Positions 26,172 through 35,900 of a stretch of 64,000 nt of DNA are shown piece after piece (within the stretch, counting starts at the first letter, position 1; the number at the start of each line of letters is the position of its first letter). The translations under genes and the position numbers were made by a program. Source of the DNA: Kangiella sp. TOML190 (lineage in GTDB: Bacteria; Pseudomonadota; Gammaproteobacteria; Enterobacterales; Kangiellaceae); the NCBI RefSeq assembly GCF_023706045.1, contig NZ_BQYL01000001.1:62001-126000 (forward strand), in the 5' to 3' direction. The notes beneath the pieces were generated by a model. The model made no database searches. It saw only the letters and a program-made list of their open reading frames with translations, and had not been told where the DNA came from.

Positions 26172-28298
26172 ATGAAGCTAAAATTTTTATCAAAAAACTC
26201 TGCATTATTGAGCAGTTGTTTGCTCGCCTGCTTAGCTTTAAGCGCCTGCCAAGATAATCAAAACCAAACCGAGCTAGCTGAAAAATCGAAAATAACAGCC
26301 AGCAAAGCAGCTACCTCAAAACCAGCTTTCAATAGCCAGCGACCAATTCATTATGTGTTTAGCGAGCAGCAAAACTCAGAATTCGATTTACTAAGTGCCG
26401 GTTTATCGCTAGCGCAGCTGCGCTCAGTAACGCCACCATCACTGGCCGATTCTGAAAAGCCTTCTCCTCTTGAATTACGTCAACTAGCTTATTACCACAA
26501 TATCCGCGCCTTGATGGACTTAAGCGCAGCAGGAGGTTTTAAAGATAGCTACGGTTTAGCCGCAAGCGACAAGCTTTATGGCGATGAATTTTTAACTTAT
26601 TCCAGTGACAAAAGCGGCCAACTCGAAGCCACTTATTTGGTGCAGATCCCTGAAAACTTTAACCAGCAACAAGCTTGCCTAGTGGTCAGCGCCTCTTCTG
26701 GCTCGCGAGGCATTTATGGTGCCGTTGGCGTGGTGGGCTTTTGGGCATTACACAAGGGTTGTGCTGTTGCTTATACCGACAAAGGTACAGGCAGCGGCTT
26801 TTATTTTCCGCAACAACAAGCAGGCTATGATATTCAAGGCAATTTAGTTAAGCTTGCTCTTAACCCTTCAGCGGATCCTAACAAAATTTGGCAACCACCC
26901 TCGCCCAAACCGTCTAACTCACCTAACTCAGAAAGTGCTCTCAAACCCAGCAATCAGGATAAGAAACAGCCAAGGGTAGTTGCCACCAAACACGCTCACT
27001 CAAAAAGCAATCTGGAAAAAGATTGGGGACAATTTGTGATTAATGCCACTCACGCGGGGCTGTATTTTTTGAATCAACACTTTCCAGAGCAAAATTATAA
27101 GCCAAACAATACCCTAATCTTAGCAGCAGGGATCTCCAATGCTGGCGGTGCTGCTTTGCGTGCGGTCGAGCTGGATCGGCAACAGCTATTCGATGCAGTA
27201 GTCGTTGGTGAGCCAAACCTAGCACCCGCTCTTAATCACGATTTAATCATTGCAGATCAGACGTCACAATTTATAACACAAGGCAAGCCACTGCTTAATT
27301 ACAATGCAGATATTGCTTTATACCAAGGCTGCGCCTTGCTTTCGCAACATTATGCAAAACACAGTTTTGCTATGTATATTCAATTTAACCAAGCACAATT
27401 TGCTGCTCAATGCGGTTACTTAAAACAGCATGGCTTGATTTCAGGAAAGGATATTAGCACCCAAGCCGAGCAATCTTATCAGGCACTTATTAAGATTGGC
27501 TTATTACCGCAAGCGCTCGATTTTCTGCCCGTTGGCACTTCCATCAACCTATGGAACGCCATCAACGCCACCTACTTTAACGCTTATGCCAAAGCAGATT
27601 TTACCCAGCCTATTTGCGGTAGCCATTTTGTTATCGATAACACTAAATTTAATGCTCAAACTCAAGCCAGCTTATTCGCTACCAGTAGCGGTGTGCCGCC
27701 AACCGCAGGAATTAATATTCAATGGCCAACTCAAATATCCGATACTGATTTTGATTTATCGCCGGTTTATCAAAGCGATCTATGCTTTAACAAAACCCTT
27801 AAGCCGAACTTGCCAATAGCAGTAGCAACCGACTCGAGTGCAAAAGCTAAAATCGAAGCGAGCTTGCAGCAAATTACCGCCACTGGAGACTTACAAAACA
27901 CACCCGCCATTATTATCCATGGCCAAGCGGATGGATTGATTCACGTTAACCACAGCTCCCGCGCTTATCTAGGATTGAATTATCGTAAAGAAGCAGCAGC
28001 AAGCCAATTGCGCTACTATGAGATCGAAAACGCGCACCATTTCGATGCTTTTAATGCGTTGCCCGCCTTGCAAAGTCGCTATGTACCACTTCACACTTAT
28101 TATGAACAGGCACTGGATCTGATGTGGCAACACTTAACCCAAGGTAAAGCACTTCCAGCTAGCCAGCGAGTCGCAACCCAAACTCGACAACTAAAAGATG
28201 GCGCTATCGAAGCTTTAAGCATGGAACATACTCCGGCCATCAGCGAAAAGCCTAAACACCCTATTTTAGTGGATAAAGAAAAGGTGAGTATCCAATAG
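26172..28298 (+). CDS. 3-hydroxybutyrate oligomer hydrolase, lipoprotein
   Basis: 708 residues, the usual size of the D-(-)-3-hydroxybutyrate oligomer hydrolase family (PF10605). Lipobox LSAC gives lipidated C26, so it is probably on a membrane facing the periplasm or outside. The candidate nucleophile is S322 in AAGISNAGGA, the family's SNAGG/SNGGG elbow. Further blocks are SASSGSRGIYGAVG, AYTDKGTGSGF and a late HGQADGLIHVNHSSRAYLGL with the acid/His residues. A low-complexity Ser/Pro/Lys insert sits near residues 238-275. It cleaves soluble oligomers to monomers for the dehydrogenase encoded next to it. Confidence 0.92.
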   Translation: MKLKFLSKNSALLSSCLLACLALSACQDNQNQTELAEKSKITASKAATSKPAFNSQRPIHYVFSEQQNSEFDLLSAGLSLAQLRSVTPPSLADSEKPSPLELRQLAYYHNIRALMDLSAAGGFKDSYGLAASDKLYGDEFLTYSSDKSGQLEATYLVQIPENFNQQQACLVVSASSGSRGIYGAVGVVGFWALHKGCAVAYTDKGTGSGFYFPQQQAGYDIQGNLVKLALNPSADPNKIWQPPSPKPSNSPNSESALKPSNQDKKQPRVVATKHAHSKSNLEKDWGQFVINATHAGLYFLNQHFPEQNYKPNNTLILAAGISNAGGAALRAVELDRQQLFDAVVVGEPNLAPALNHDLIIADQTSQFITQGKPLLNYNADIALYQGCALLSQHYAKHSFAMYIQFNQAQFAAQCGYLKQHGLISGKDISTQAEQSYQALIKIGLLPQALDFLPVGTSINLWNAINATYFNAYAKADFTQPICGSHFVIDNTKFNAQTQASLFATSSGVPPTAGINIQWPTQISDTDFDLSPVYQSDLCFNKTLKPNLPIAVATDSSAKAKIEASLQQITATGDLQNTPAIIIHGQADGLIHVNHSSRAYLGLNYRKEAAASQLRYYEIENAHHFDAFNALPALQSRYVPLHTYYEQALDLMWQHLTQGKALPASQRVATQTRQLKDGAIEALSMEHTPAISEKPKHPILVDKEKVSIQ

Positions 28299-28312
28299 GA
28301 TCCTCACCTTGT
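28283..28312 (+). terminator. Terminator overlapping the stop of the oligomer hydrolase gene
   Basis: GGTGAGTATCC-AATA-GGATCCTCACC (one mismatch) is followed by TTGTTT. The stop codon TAG lies in the loop region. A second hairpin CAGCGCT/AGCGCTG follows at 28315-28342. Confidence 0.65.
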
Positions 28313-28364
28313 TTCAGCGCTGATAGGAGATCGAAAGCGCTGCACTGACAATATTTGGATCAAC

Positions 28365-29045
28365 CTATTGCAGTAAATCCACTTGCTTGACGCTGGTAAA
28401 ACTCTGTAGCCCGAAATGGCCATAGCCGTAGGTGAAACTAGCCGTTTCATTCCATACGCTGGAAGAATGAATACCACCTACTGTACAGCCGCCAACGCAT
28501 ACCACTTGATCGGCCCAACTTTTAATGGAATACACATCGGCGGCAAAGTGATCACCATAGATGCTATTAAGAAAAGGGCTGCCAATGGATAAGCCCCAAT
28601 AGCCACAAGTGGGGGTGTAAACATTGAAAGGATAGTAGCCACAACTCCGCAGGCCGCGCACCGCGCCAGCAACCGCAACGAAGTCGTTAATTTTGGTGCT
28701 AACGGAAAGATCGTTAATTTGATCGATCGCTAAAGTCACTCCCATAGAGTGCGCCACGATATCAACCTTGCCAGTGCATGATTGAGTAATAGCAGCTTGG
28801 ATGGCATTTCTAACTGGCGTTTCTTCGCTACCATAGTGGTTGTTGCAAGCCGCACAAGAAGAGCCCCAGTTGGGACGAAAAATTTCAGCATGGTTGTAAC
28901 CACGACTGAGCAGTTCATTATAGGTGTTACTCCAATCGCTACTCGAGCCGGCGTTGCCATGAACCAGCACCACCGCATCTTTGCAGTTAGCAAAAGACGC
29001 CGCGCTGGCTAGCATTAACATTAAAAACAGCAATAACTTGTTCAT
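28365..29045 (-). CDS. Secreted lipase-2-type alpha/beta hydrolase, candidate PHB depolymerase
   Basis: 226 residues. The signal peptide (about 1-19, MLASAASFA) precedes VVLVHGNAGSSSDWSN (oxyanion HG at 29-30). The nucleophile elbow is A98-H-S100-M-G, matching the AHSMG elbow of lipase class 2 enzymes. PhaZ7 of Paucimonas, an extracellular PHB depolymerase, also has AHSMG. Eight or more Cys (CAACNN, SCGYYPF, VCVGGC) suggest disulfides in an exported protein. Its place between the oligomer hydrolase and the permease makes PHB or oligomer depolymerisation attractive, but a plain esterase cannot be excluded. Confidence 0.8.
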   Translation of the reverse strand: MNKLLLFLMLMLASAASFANCKDAVVLVHGNAGSSSDWSNTYNELLSRGYNHAEIFRPNWGSSCAACNNHYGSEETPVRNAIQAAITQSCTGKVDIVAHSMGVTLAIDQINDLSVSTKINDFVAVAGAVRGLRSCGYYPFNVYTPTCGYWGLSIGSPFLNSIYGDHFAADVYSIKSWADQVVCVGGCTVGGIHSSSVWNETASFTYGYGHFGLQSFTSVKQVDLLQ

Positions 29046-29125
29046 TATTAACTCCTATTACAAGCTCGGTTTTAATACACTCAAAACCGATAAGGTTAAA
29101 GCTGCCCACAATGCCGAATAGTCGT

Positions 29126-30433
29126 TTAGAATATCGAAAATAAAGCAATTGCTAAAATTAATCCCAACAAAGGCACCACCACCGTCAAGGCGGCCATTGG
29201 GCCATAAGCAGCTTGGTGGGTTTCCCCGCAAATGGCGCGAATGGTGGTTACCACATAACCATTATGCGGCAAAGAATCTAACGCGCCTGAAGAAATAGAA
29301 ACAATACGATGCAACTGCTCTGGCGGAACTCCCAGCTCGGTGTAATGCGGCGCTAGAATCGGAAGAGCAATAGCTTGACCACCCGATGCCGAGCCGGTTA
29401 AACCGGCAATTACACTAACCGCCAGGGCAGCACCGATCAATTCGTTTCCTGGTAAACTGGTCATCAATTCCACCGCGTAAGCAAAGCCTTCCGACTGCTT
29501 AGCGATAGCGCCAAAGCCAACCACTGCCGCGGTATTACCAATCGCCACTAGAGCGCCAGTGGTGCCAGAGGTGATCGCTGCTTGAATATCTTTAAAGAAC
29601 TTCCAGTTTGCAATCACAATCACCAAAACGCCTGCTAGTAAGGCAATAATAAGCGCGTATTGCTGCAAGCTATCGTGCAATAAAAAGGAAAAAACCAATA
29701 CCGCTAACAGGGCCAAAACGCCAGTTAATGGGCTGGGCAATTGACGTTCGTCGGTTTGCGGATCATCGTCGCGAGCTGCAAACTGCTCTCCACGCGCCAC
29801 CGCACTTTTAAGCATTTTATTCAGCCACCAATAGCCAAAAGTTGCCATAAAAACCGCCACTACTAAACTGACTTCCCAAGCGGCAAAAGGCGAAGTGCCA
29901 AGGTATTTGATGGGGATCCAATTTTGGATTTCGGGCGAACCGGCAGAGGTCATGGTAAAGGTCACAGAACCGAAGGCTAGTGCGGCTGGAATAAAGCGTC
30001 GCGGCAAATTGGCGTCTTTAAACAAACTGAGGGCTAGAGGATACACCGAAAAAGCCACGACAAATAAACTCACACCACCGTAGGTTAGTAGCGCACAAGA
30101 AATTACTACCGCTAGCACCGCATGTTTTTTGCCGATTTTGCCTACAATCCAATGGGCAATGCTGTCGGCGGTGCCGGTGTCTTCCATAAACTTCCCGAAC
30201 AAAGAACCGAGCAAGAACATGAAAAACCAAGCTGCGATAAAGGAGGAAAATCCATCCATGTAGGAAGTGACGAAAGAAGCAGACGTTTCTTGGCCGGGGA
30301 ATATAGAAAGGTTACTGGTTAGAGCGACGATAAGAGCACACACTGGCGCTGCAATAAAAAGGTTGATGCCACGCATGGCAGTATAAATCAGCAGGCCTAG
30401 ACCCACCAATAAACCAAGCATACTGATAGTCAA
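29126..30433 (-). CDS. GntP-family permease, probable 3-hydroxybutyrate transporter
   Basis: 435 residues with about twelve hydrophobic helices. Typical GntP segments are AGLTGSASGGQAIALPIL and ISSGALDSLPHNGYVVT. The family transports gluconate and other hydroxy acids; one branch is annotated as D-beta-hydroxybutyrate permease. Given the neighbouring dehydrogenase and oligomer hydrolase, I favour 3-hydroxybutyrate across the inner membrane. It lies between the secreted hydrolase and the TonB-dependent receptor on the same strand, but a terminator separates it from the receptor. Confidence 0.87.
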   Translation of the reverse strand: MTISMLGLLVGLGLLIYTAMRGINLFIAAPVCALIVALTSNLSIFPGQETSASFVTSYMDGFSSFIAAWFFMFLLGSLFGKFMEDTGTADSIAHWIVGKIGKKHAVLAVVISCALLTYGGVSLFVVAFSVYPLALSLFKDANLPRRFIPAALAFGSVTFTMTSAGSPEIQNWIPIKYLGTSPFAAWEVSLVVAVFMATFGYWWLNKMLKSAVARGEQFAARDDDPQTDERQLPSPLTGVLALLAVLVFSFLLHDSLQQYALIIALLAGVLVIVIANWKFFKDIQAAITSGTTGALVAIGNTAAVVGFGAIAKQSEGFAYAVELMTSLPGNELIGAALAVSVIAGLTGSASGGQAIALPILAPHYTELGVPPEQLHRIVSISSGALDSLPHNGYVVTTIRAICGETHQAAYGPMAALTVVVPLLGLILAIALFSIF

Positions 30434-30474
30434 TTACTTATCCTTTTAATCATGGTCGTTAGAAATATATAGAG

Positions 30475-30503
30475 TAAAAAAAGGTGCTACCAAGGTAGCA
30501 CCT
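30475..30503 (-). terminator. Intrinsic terminator after the TonB-dependent receptor gene
   Basis: On the minus strand AGGTGCTACC-TT-GGTAGCACCT is followed by a run of seven T, 11 bp beyond the receptor stop codon. Confidence 0.92.
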
Positions 30504-30513
30504 GAGACTAACT

Positions 30514-32769
30514 TTAGAAGAAACTGTAGGTTGCCGTTAAGGTATAAGTTCTTGGGTCGCCGTAATAACCTGTAACCGTCCCTTCAACCCCTAAATCTGG
30601 GAAGAAGTAACCGCCAGTACGATACTCCTTATCGGTTAAATTGCGTCCCGATAAGGTAAAGCGCCAGTCGCCTTCCGCGGTAATATAACTTACTGCAGCA
30701 TCGACCAAGGTATAACCACTTTGATCCACTGGTGAATCTAAATCAAAGATCTTAACGTCATCACGATAAGCAGCATTGGCATTAAGCAACCAGTAGGCAC
30801 CTGAAGCCATCGGAATTTGATAGTTGAAGCCTAAGTTCGCCGTAGTTTCCGGCGTATTGATAATATTAATGTCATCGGGATCAATACGGTTGCCCGTCAC
30901 ATCAAAGCCATCAAACTCTTTGTAATCGGCATCTAACAAACCTAAATTGAAAAAGAATTTAAGATTATCAGTAGCGGAATATAAAGTTTCCACTTCCAAA
31001 CCATAAGCTTCCACCCGGCCAGCATTCAGAATTCGTCCGACAAAAGTTTCGTTGATGCCATCATTATCCAGATCAACATTGGTATTGGTGGTCACTTGCT
31101 TATCATCATAGTCTTGATAGAAAACCACTGCATTAAGCTGTAGACGGTCATCAAGCAGTGTACTTTTAACACCAAACTCTATCTGATCCACAGTCTCTTC
31201 TTTGAAGGGTTGATCCGCGCCAGGATCGGCCGCTTGGTTGGCTCGCATGTTAAAGCCGCCACTTTTAAAGCCTTGACTATAACCAGAATACAACATTACA
31301 TCGTCATTCATCTGATACTGCACACCTAAGTGTGGAGAGAAATTATCAAAGGTTTCATCATTGTTAAAATTCGAGCGAACTTGGAAAGGCGCTACTGAAG
31401 TATCGACTCCTAAGAAAGCCAACACATTAACATAAGCACGCTTATCATCATGCGTATAGCGGCCACCGAAAGACATCGACCATTGATCGTCGAATTGGTA
31501 GCTACCTTGGCCATACACCGAGTGACTGCGAGTATCGACTACTCCTGAAGTGGTAGTCGAGAAACCTAAGCCACCTAAAATCTGCCCCAACAAAACGTCA
31601 AACGAACCCTTGGCCTCACCATCGTAATAGTAATAACCAAAGACTCCATTTAAATTGCCTTGGTTGTAAGCAAACTGAAACTCTTGCGTAAGTTGTTCGT
31701 CATCGTAAGTCGCTGGAACATCAAAATCGTTAATATTTAGCTGGTCAAAATCAATATCGGTTGTAGTATCTCCTCGACGTTGCGCCGATACCGACTTGAA
31801 AGACCAACGGTCATTAATATTCCAATTAATGGTCAGCGCTTCGCCGCTAGTATTCACCTCGTTTCTATCAGGATCGAGGTTTTGGCGAGTATCGTGAACA
31901 TCTGATAGTGGCGGTAAATTGGACACATTAGAGGTTGTTAAACGCCCACCACCGCGAGCATTTGAATCATCTTCGATTCGGTCCACCACCAATTTAAAGC
32001 GTAAATCATCACTGTGAGCATAAGTTAGGTTAAGACGACCCGCCAAAACATCTTTATCGGACAAGTCATCACCGGCAAAGGCACTGTCTCCTTTAACTTC
32101 GCCAAAACCATCACGATTAAGGCTGGCAAAAGAATAACCAAGCATCCATTTATCGGAACCTAACGCCGTTTGCCCACCGATCTTAAAGTCCAACTGGCCG
32201 AAATTGCCAACGCCCAGTTGAGCAGTAAACTCGGTTTCTGGCGTTAACTCTTTGGTTACATATTTCAAAGCACCACCAATGGTATTTTTACCGTATAAGG
32301 TTCCCTGCGGTCCGCGCAAAACTTCAATCCGGTCAATATCCAAAATATCCAGTACCGCACCTTGCGGACGCGCCACATAAACGTCATCGATATAAACACC
32401 CACGCCAGGCTCAAAACCCCACAAAGGATCGTTTTGACCAACACCACGAATGTAGGCAGTTAAAGTCGAATTAGTACCCCGACTGGCATTAAAGGTTGCA
32501 TTAGGAATGTAATTTTCAATGTGGGTGATATTTTGTACTCCCGCCTCTTCCAAAGCTTCGTCGGTGAAATACGAAACGGAAACCGGAACCTTTTGCGGAT
32601 CTTCCTGCACTCGACGCGCAGTGATATGGATAACGTCGGCCGAATCTTTAGCGGAATCCGCCTCTGGTTCCGAGTTAGCCTCAGCCGCTGCCAACGAATT
32701 GGCAAACAATACTGACAGTACCGATAAGCCAATCGCGGAATACTTGAATTTGGAGTTTTTTGCTTTCAT
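30514..32769 (-). CDS. TonB-dependent outer-membrane receptor
   Basis: 751 residues from the ATG at 32769, with GGGAGA upstream; an in-frame TTG at 32781 lies inside that ribosome site and is rejected. Signal peptide to about residue 28 (LFANSLAAAEA), TonB box DVIHITARR, plug domain with TAYIRGVGQND and VLRGPQGTLYGKNTIGGALKYVT, then a 22-strand barrel ending DPRTYTLTATYSFF with the terminal Phe. It imports an unknown ligand using TonB. The plug looks like that of receptors for small hydrophobic or carbon-source ligands. Context (3-hydroxybutyrate genes on one side, CrbS-type kinase divergent on the other) suggests oligomers as ligand. Confidence 0.92.
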   Translation of the reverse strand: MKAKNSKFKYSAIGLSVLSVLFANSLAAAEANSEPEADSAKDSADVIHITARRVQEDPQKVPVSVSYFTDEALEEAGVQNITHIENYIPNATFNASRGTNSTLTAYIRGVGQNDPLWGFEPGVGVYIDDVYVARPQGAVLDILDIDRIEVLRGPQGTLYGKNTIGGALKYVTKELTPETEFTAQLGVGNFGQLDFKIGGQTALGSDKWMLGYSFASLNRDGFGEVKGDSAFAGDDLSDKDVLAGRLNLTYAHSDDLRFKLVVDRIEDDSNARGGGRLTTSNVSNLPPLSDVHDTRQNLDPDRNEVNTSGEALTINWNINDRWSFKSVSAQRRGDTTTDIDFDQLNINDFDVPATYDDEQLTQEFQFAYNQGNLNGVFGYYYYDGEAKGSFDVLLGQILGGLGFSTTTSGVVDTRSHSVYGQGSYQFDDQWSMSFGGRYTHDDKRAYVNVLAFLGVDTSVAPFQVRSNFNNDETFDNFSPHLGVQYQMNDDVMLYSGYSQGFKSGGFNMRANQAADPGADQPFKEETVDQIEFGVKSTLLDDRLQLNAVVFYQDYDDKQVTTNTNVDLDNDGINETFVGRILNAGRVEAYGLEVETLYSATDNLKFFFNLGLLDADYKEFDGFDVTGNRIDPDDINIINTPETTANLGFNYQIPMASGAYWLLNANAAYRDDVKIFDLDSPVDQSGYTLVDAAVSYITAEGDWRFTLSGRNLTDKEYRTGGYFFPDLGVEGTVTGYYGDPRTYTLTATYSFF

Positions 32770-32869
32770 TTTTTCTCCCAAAGAAAAAAGTTGGTTGCAC
32801 TTTGTGATCTATTAATCTGGTTGTATTATTTCTTCTGTGCATTACTATATCCAACCATAACAAGGCTTG

Positions 32870-32890
32870 GTACTATACCTTAGTACTATA
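32870..32890. promoter_or_regulatory. Direct repeat in the divergent receptor/kinase promoter region
   Basis: GTACTATA occurs at 32870-32877 and again at 32883-32890, 13 bp apart (just over one helical turn), in the 170-bp space between the receptor and kinase genes. Such spacing suits a LuxR-type dimer site. No proven promoter is placed here. Confidence 0.3.
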
Positions 32891-32941
32891 GTTATAAAAT
32901 CAAATATTCACCTTCAATTTATTGATATTTAAGGAATTTTA

Positions 32942-35900
32942 GTGGTTATATCGGGCTGGCTACTGTTTGCTATTGCAATGGGTTATCTGCTGTTGCTATT
33001 CGCCATTGCCCACTACGGCAATCGTAAACTGGATACTTTTTCGGATAAAAGTCGCGCCATCATTACCAGTTTATCGTTGGCAGTTTATTGTACCTCTTGG
33101 GCCTTTTTTGGCACCATCCAGCAAGCCTCAGAAACCGGCTGGTGGTTTGCTCCCACCTACCTTGGCACCATCATCTTTTTCGCTCTGGCTTGGCCCTTGG
33201 TGCAAAAACTTCTGCTTGCTTCTAAAAAACATAACAGCACATCTATTTCAGATTTTTTGTCTTCGCGTTATGGGAAATCACATTCCATTGCCATTGTGGT
33301 CACCTTAATCGCAGTGATTGCCGTGATCCCCTATATCGCGATCCAGCTTAAAGCAACCAGCGACAGCTACGAATTTATTACTCAAGGCTTAGGGTCGACG
33401 TTGGCAAGCACGGATTCCATTAGCCAAGACTCGGCCTTTTACATTGCGATTTTAATGGCGGTGTTTACCATCTTATTTGGCACCAAAAAAGGCGAACGTT
33501 ATGAGCAACACTCCGGCGTGATTTTAGCGGTTGCCTTCGAGTCGCTGGTAAAATTGATTGCCTTTATTACAGTCGGGATTTTTATCAGCCTGTATGCCTT
33601 TGATGGTTTTTCAAACTTCTGGGCACAACTGACGAATAGCGAACAACCGTCCGCGGACGTCATAAGCCAAATGCCGCTGACTTATTGGACTCACGTCTTG
33701 CTTGGGGTGCTGGCGATGTTTTGTTTGCCTCGACAGTTCCACGTTTTAGCGGTAGAGCCGACTAATGGTCAACAGATCCAAACGTCGCGCTGGTTATTCC
33801 CACTCTATCTGATCGCAATAAACTTTTTTATTTTACCGGTCGCGTTAGCCGGCAATCAGCTATTTAGCGAACAAAGCGTTAACGCCGATCAATATATATT
33901 GGCGATCCCGATGCTTGCCAACCAAGCCAACCTAACCATTTTAGCCTTTATTGGTGGGCTTTCTGCCGCCACTAGCATGGTAATCATAGCAACATTGGTC
34001 ATTAGCACCATGTTAACCAACCACCTGATCATGCCTCTGCTGCTCAAGCGAGCAAAATACACGGCACCTGGACGAGATCTGACCAAACTCATTTTAAGCA
34101 TTCGCGCCGGTGTTATATTATTGGTGCTACTGGTTGCCTACAGCTACTACCGAGTGGTGGCTTCGCAAACTGAAATTCCGTCTATCGGGCTTTTGTCCTT
34201 TGCTTTGGTCGCCCAATTCGCGCCCGCCATCATTGGTGGACTCTACTGGAAACAAGCCAACCACAAAGCCGCGCTAGCAGGACTGAGCGCTGGCTTTTTA
34301 CTCTGGTTCTATACTTTATTGCTACCTTCTATCGCCAATATTGGCCTAATCAATGCGGAATTTATTCATCAAGGAGCGTTTGGCTGGCAATGGCTCAAAC
34401 CCACCGCCCTATTCGGTGCTCATCAATTCGACGCCATTACACATGGTGTCTTTTGGAGTCTCTTTGCCAATCTTTTGGTGTACTTTTTAGTCGCTAAAAA
34501 TACCCGTACCGGCCTTATCGAAAAAGCCCAAGCCAACTCCTTTATCAATATTCCCACCGACACTCTTCAAGGTCGGGAAAATTATTCTGATGAGCTTTCT
34601 TTACTCGATCTAAAAGCAATTAGTGAACAATTTATTGGCCACAATAAAACTGAAAAGCTGTTTACTCAGCTGCAAAACCTCCATTTGCTACCAGACAATG
34701 TTGAGCCCAGCCAATGGGGACAACAACAAGCATCTAAACAAGCTATTCATCATATAGAGTACGCCCTAAGTGGCGCCATTGGCAGCGCCACCGCTCGCAT
34801 GGTACTGAATAATTTCAGCAAAAAGCAATCCAAAGAATTGGAGCAAGTGGTTGAATTTATTGAAGAATCCTATTCTGCCTTAGAGTTTAACCGCGAGCTA
34901 TTACAAGCTGCCGTACAAAATTTACCGCACGGTATCAGCGTTATCGATCGGGATCTTAAGCTAGTGGTTTGGAATCAACCTTATGTGGATATGTTTGCCT
35001 GTCCCGAGCATTTAATGCAGATAGGAACGCCTATCGTCAAGCTGATCGAATATAACGCGCAAAGGGAAGAAACCGATCCCAAGGTTATCAAGCAAAAAGT
35101 TGAACGTCGTTTAGCCACCCTTAAAAATGGTCAAGCGCATAGCCACGAAAGAACCGATACTTGGGGGCGCAGCTTGGTGGTTACAGGCAATCCCATGCCG
35201 GGCGGCGGCTTTGTCACCAGCTTTGTCGATATTACCGACTACAAAGCGCAGCAAGAATCGCTTAAACAACTGAACGAAAATTTAGAGCAACGAGTAGAAG
35301 AGCGAACTCTTGATCTGGCTGCAGCTAATCAACAGTTGGTAGAAGCAAAAGGTCAGGCCGAACAAGCCAACCAAATCAAAACTCAATTTTTGACTGCCTG
35401 TAGCCATGATTTATTACAACCTTTAAACACGGCCAATTTATTCGCCTCGTCCATTGCCCAACAGCATGCACCGAAAAACATTCAAACATCAGTACAACAT
35501 ATCCAAATCTCTATCCATCAAGCCGAAAATTTGATCAAAGATCTACTCGACATTGCCAAACTCGACTCCCATGCGATTGAACCTCAAATTATTGACTTTG
35601 CGATTGACGAATTGCTCGCACCCTTATTTGAATCCCATACCTTAGTCGCGCAAGAAAAAGGGATCCAGCTGCATTATGTTGCATCTTCTAAAATCGTTCG
35701 CAGCGATCCGAAGCTGCTAAGAAGAGTCCTACAAAACCTATTGAATAACGCCATTCGCCACACACCCAATGGCAAAATCCTGATCGGATGTCGCAATCAA
35801 GGCAATCAGTTATTAGTACAAATTTGTGATAATGGAGAAGGGATCCCTAGCGATCAAATAGATACCATTTTTGATGAATTTAACCGACTCGCGACTTCGC

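Noticed and set aside
32769-32781. TTG start for the TonB-dependent receptor
   Set aside because: It overlaps the GGGAGA ribosome site that serves the ATG at 32769.
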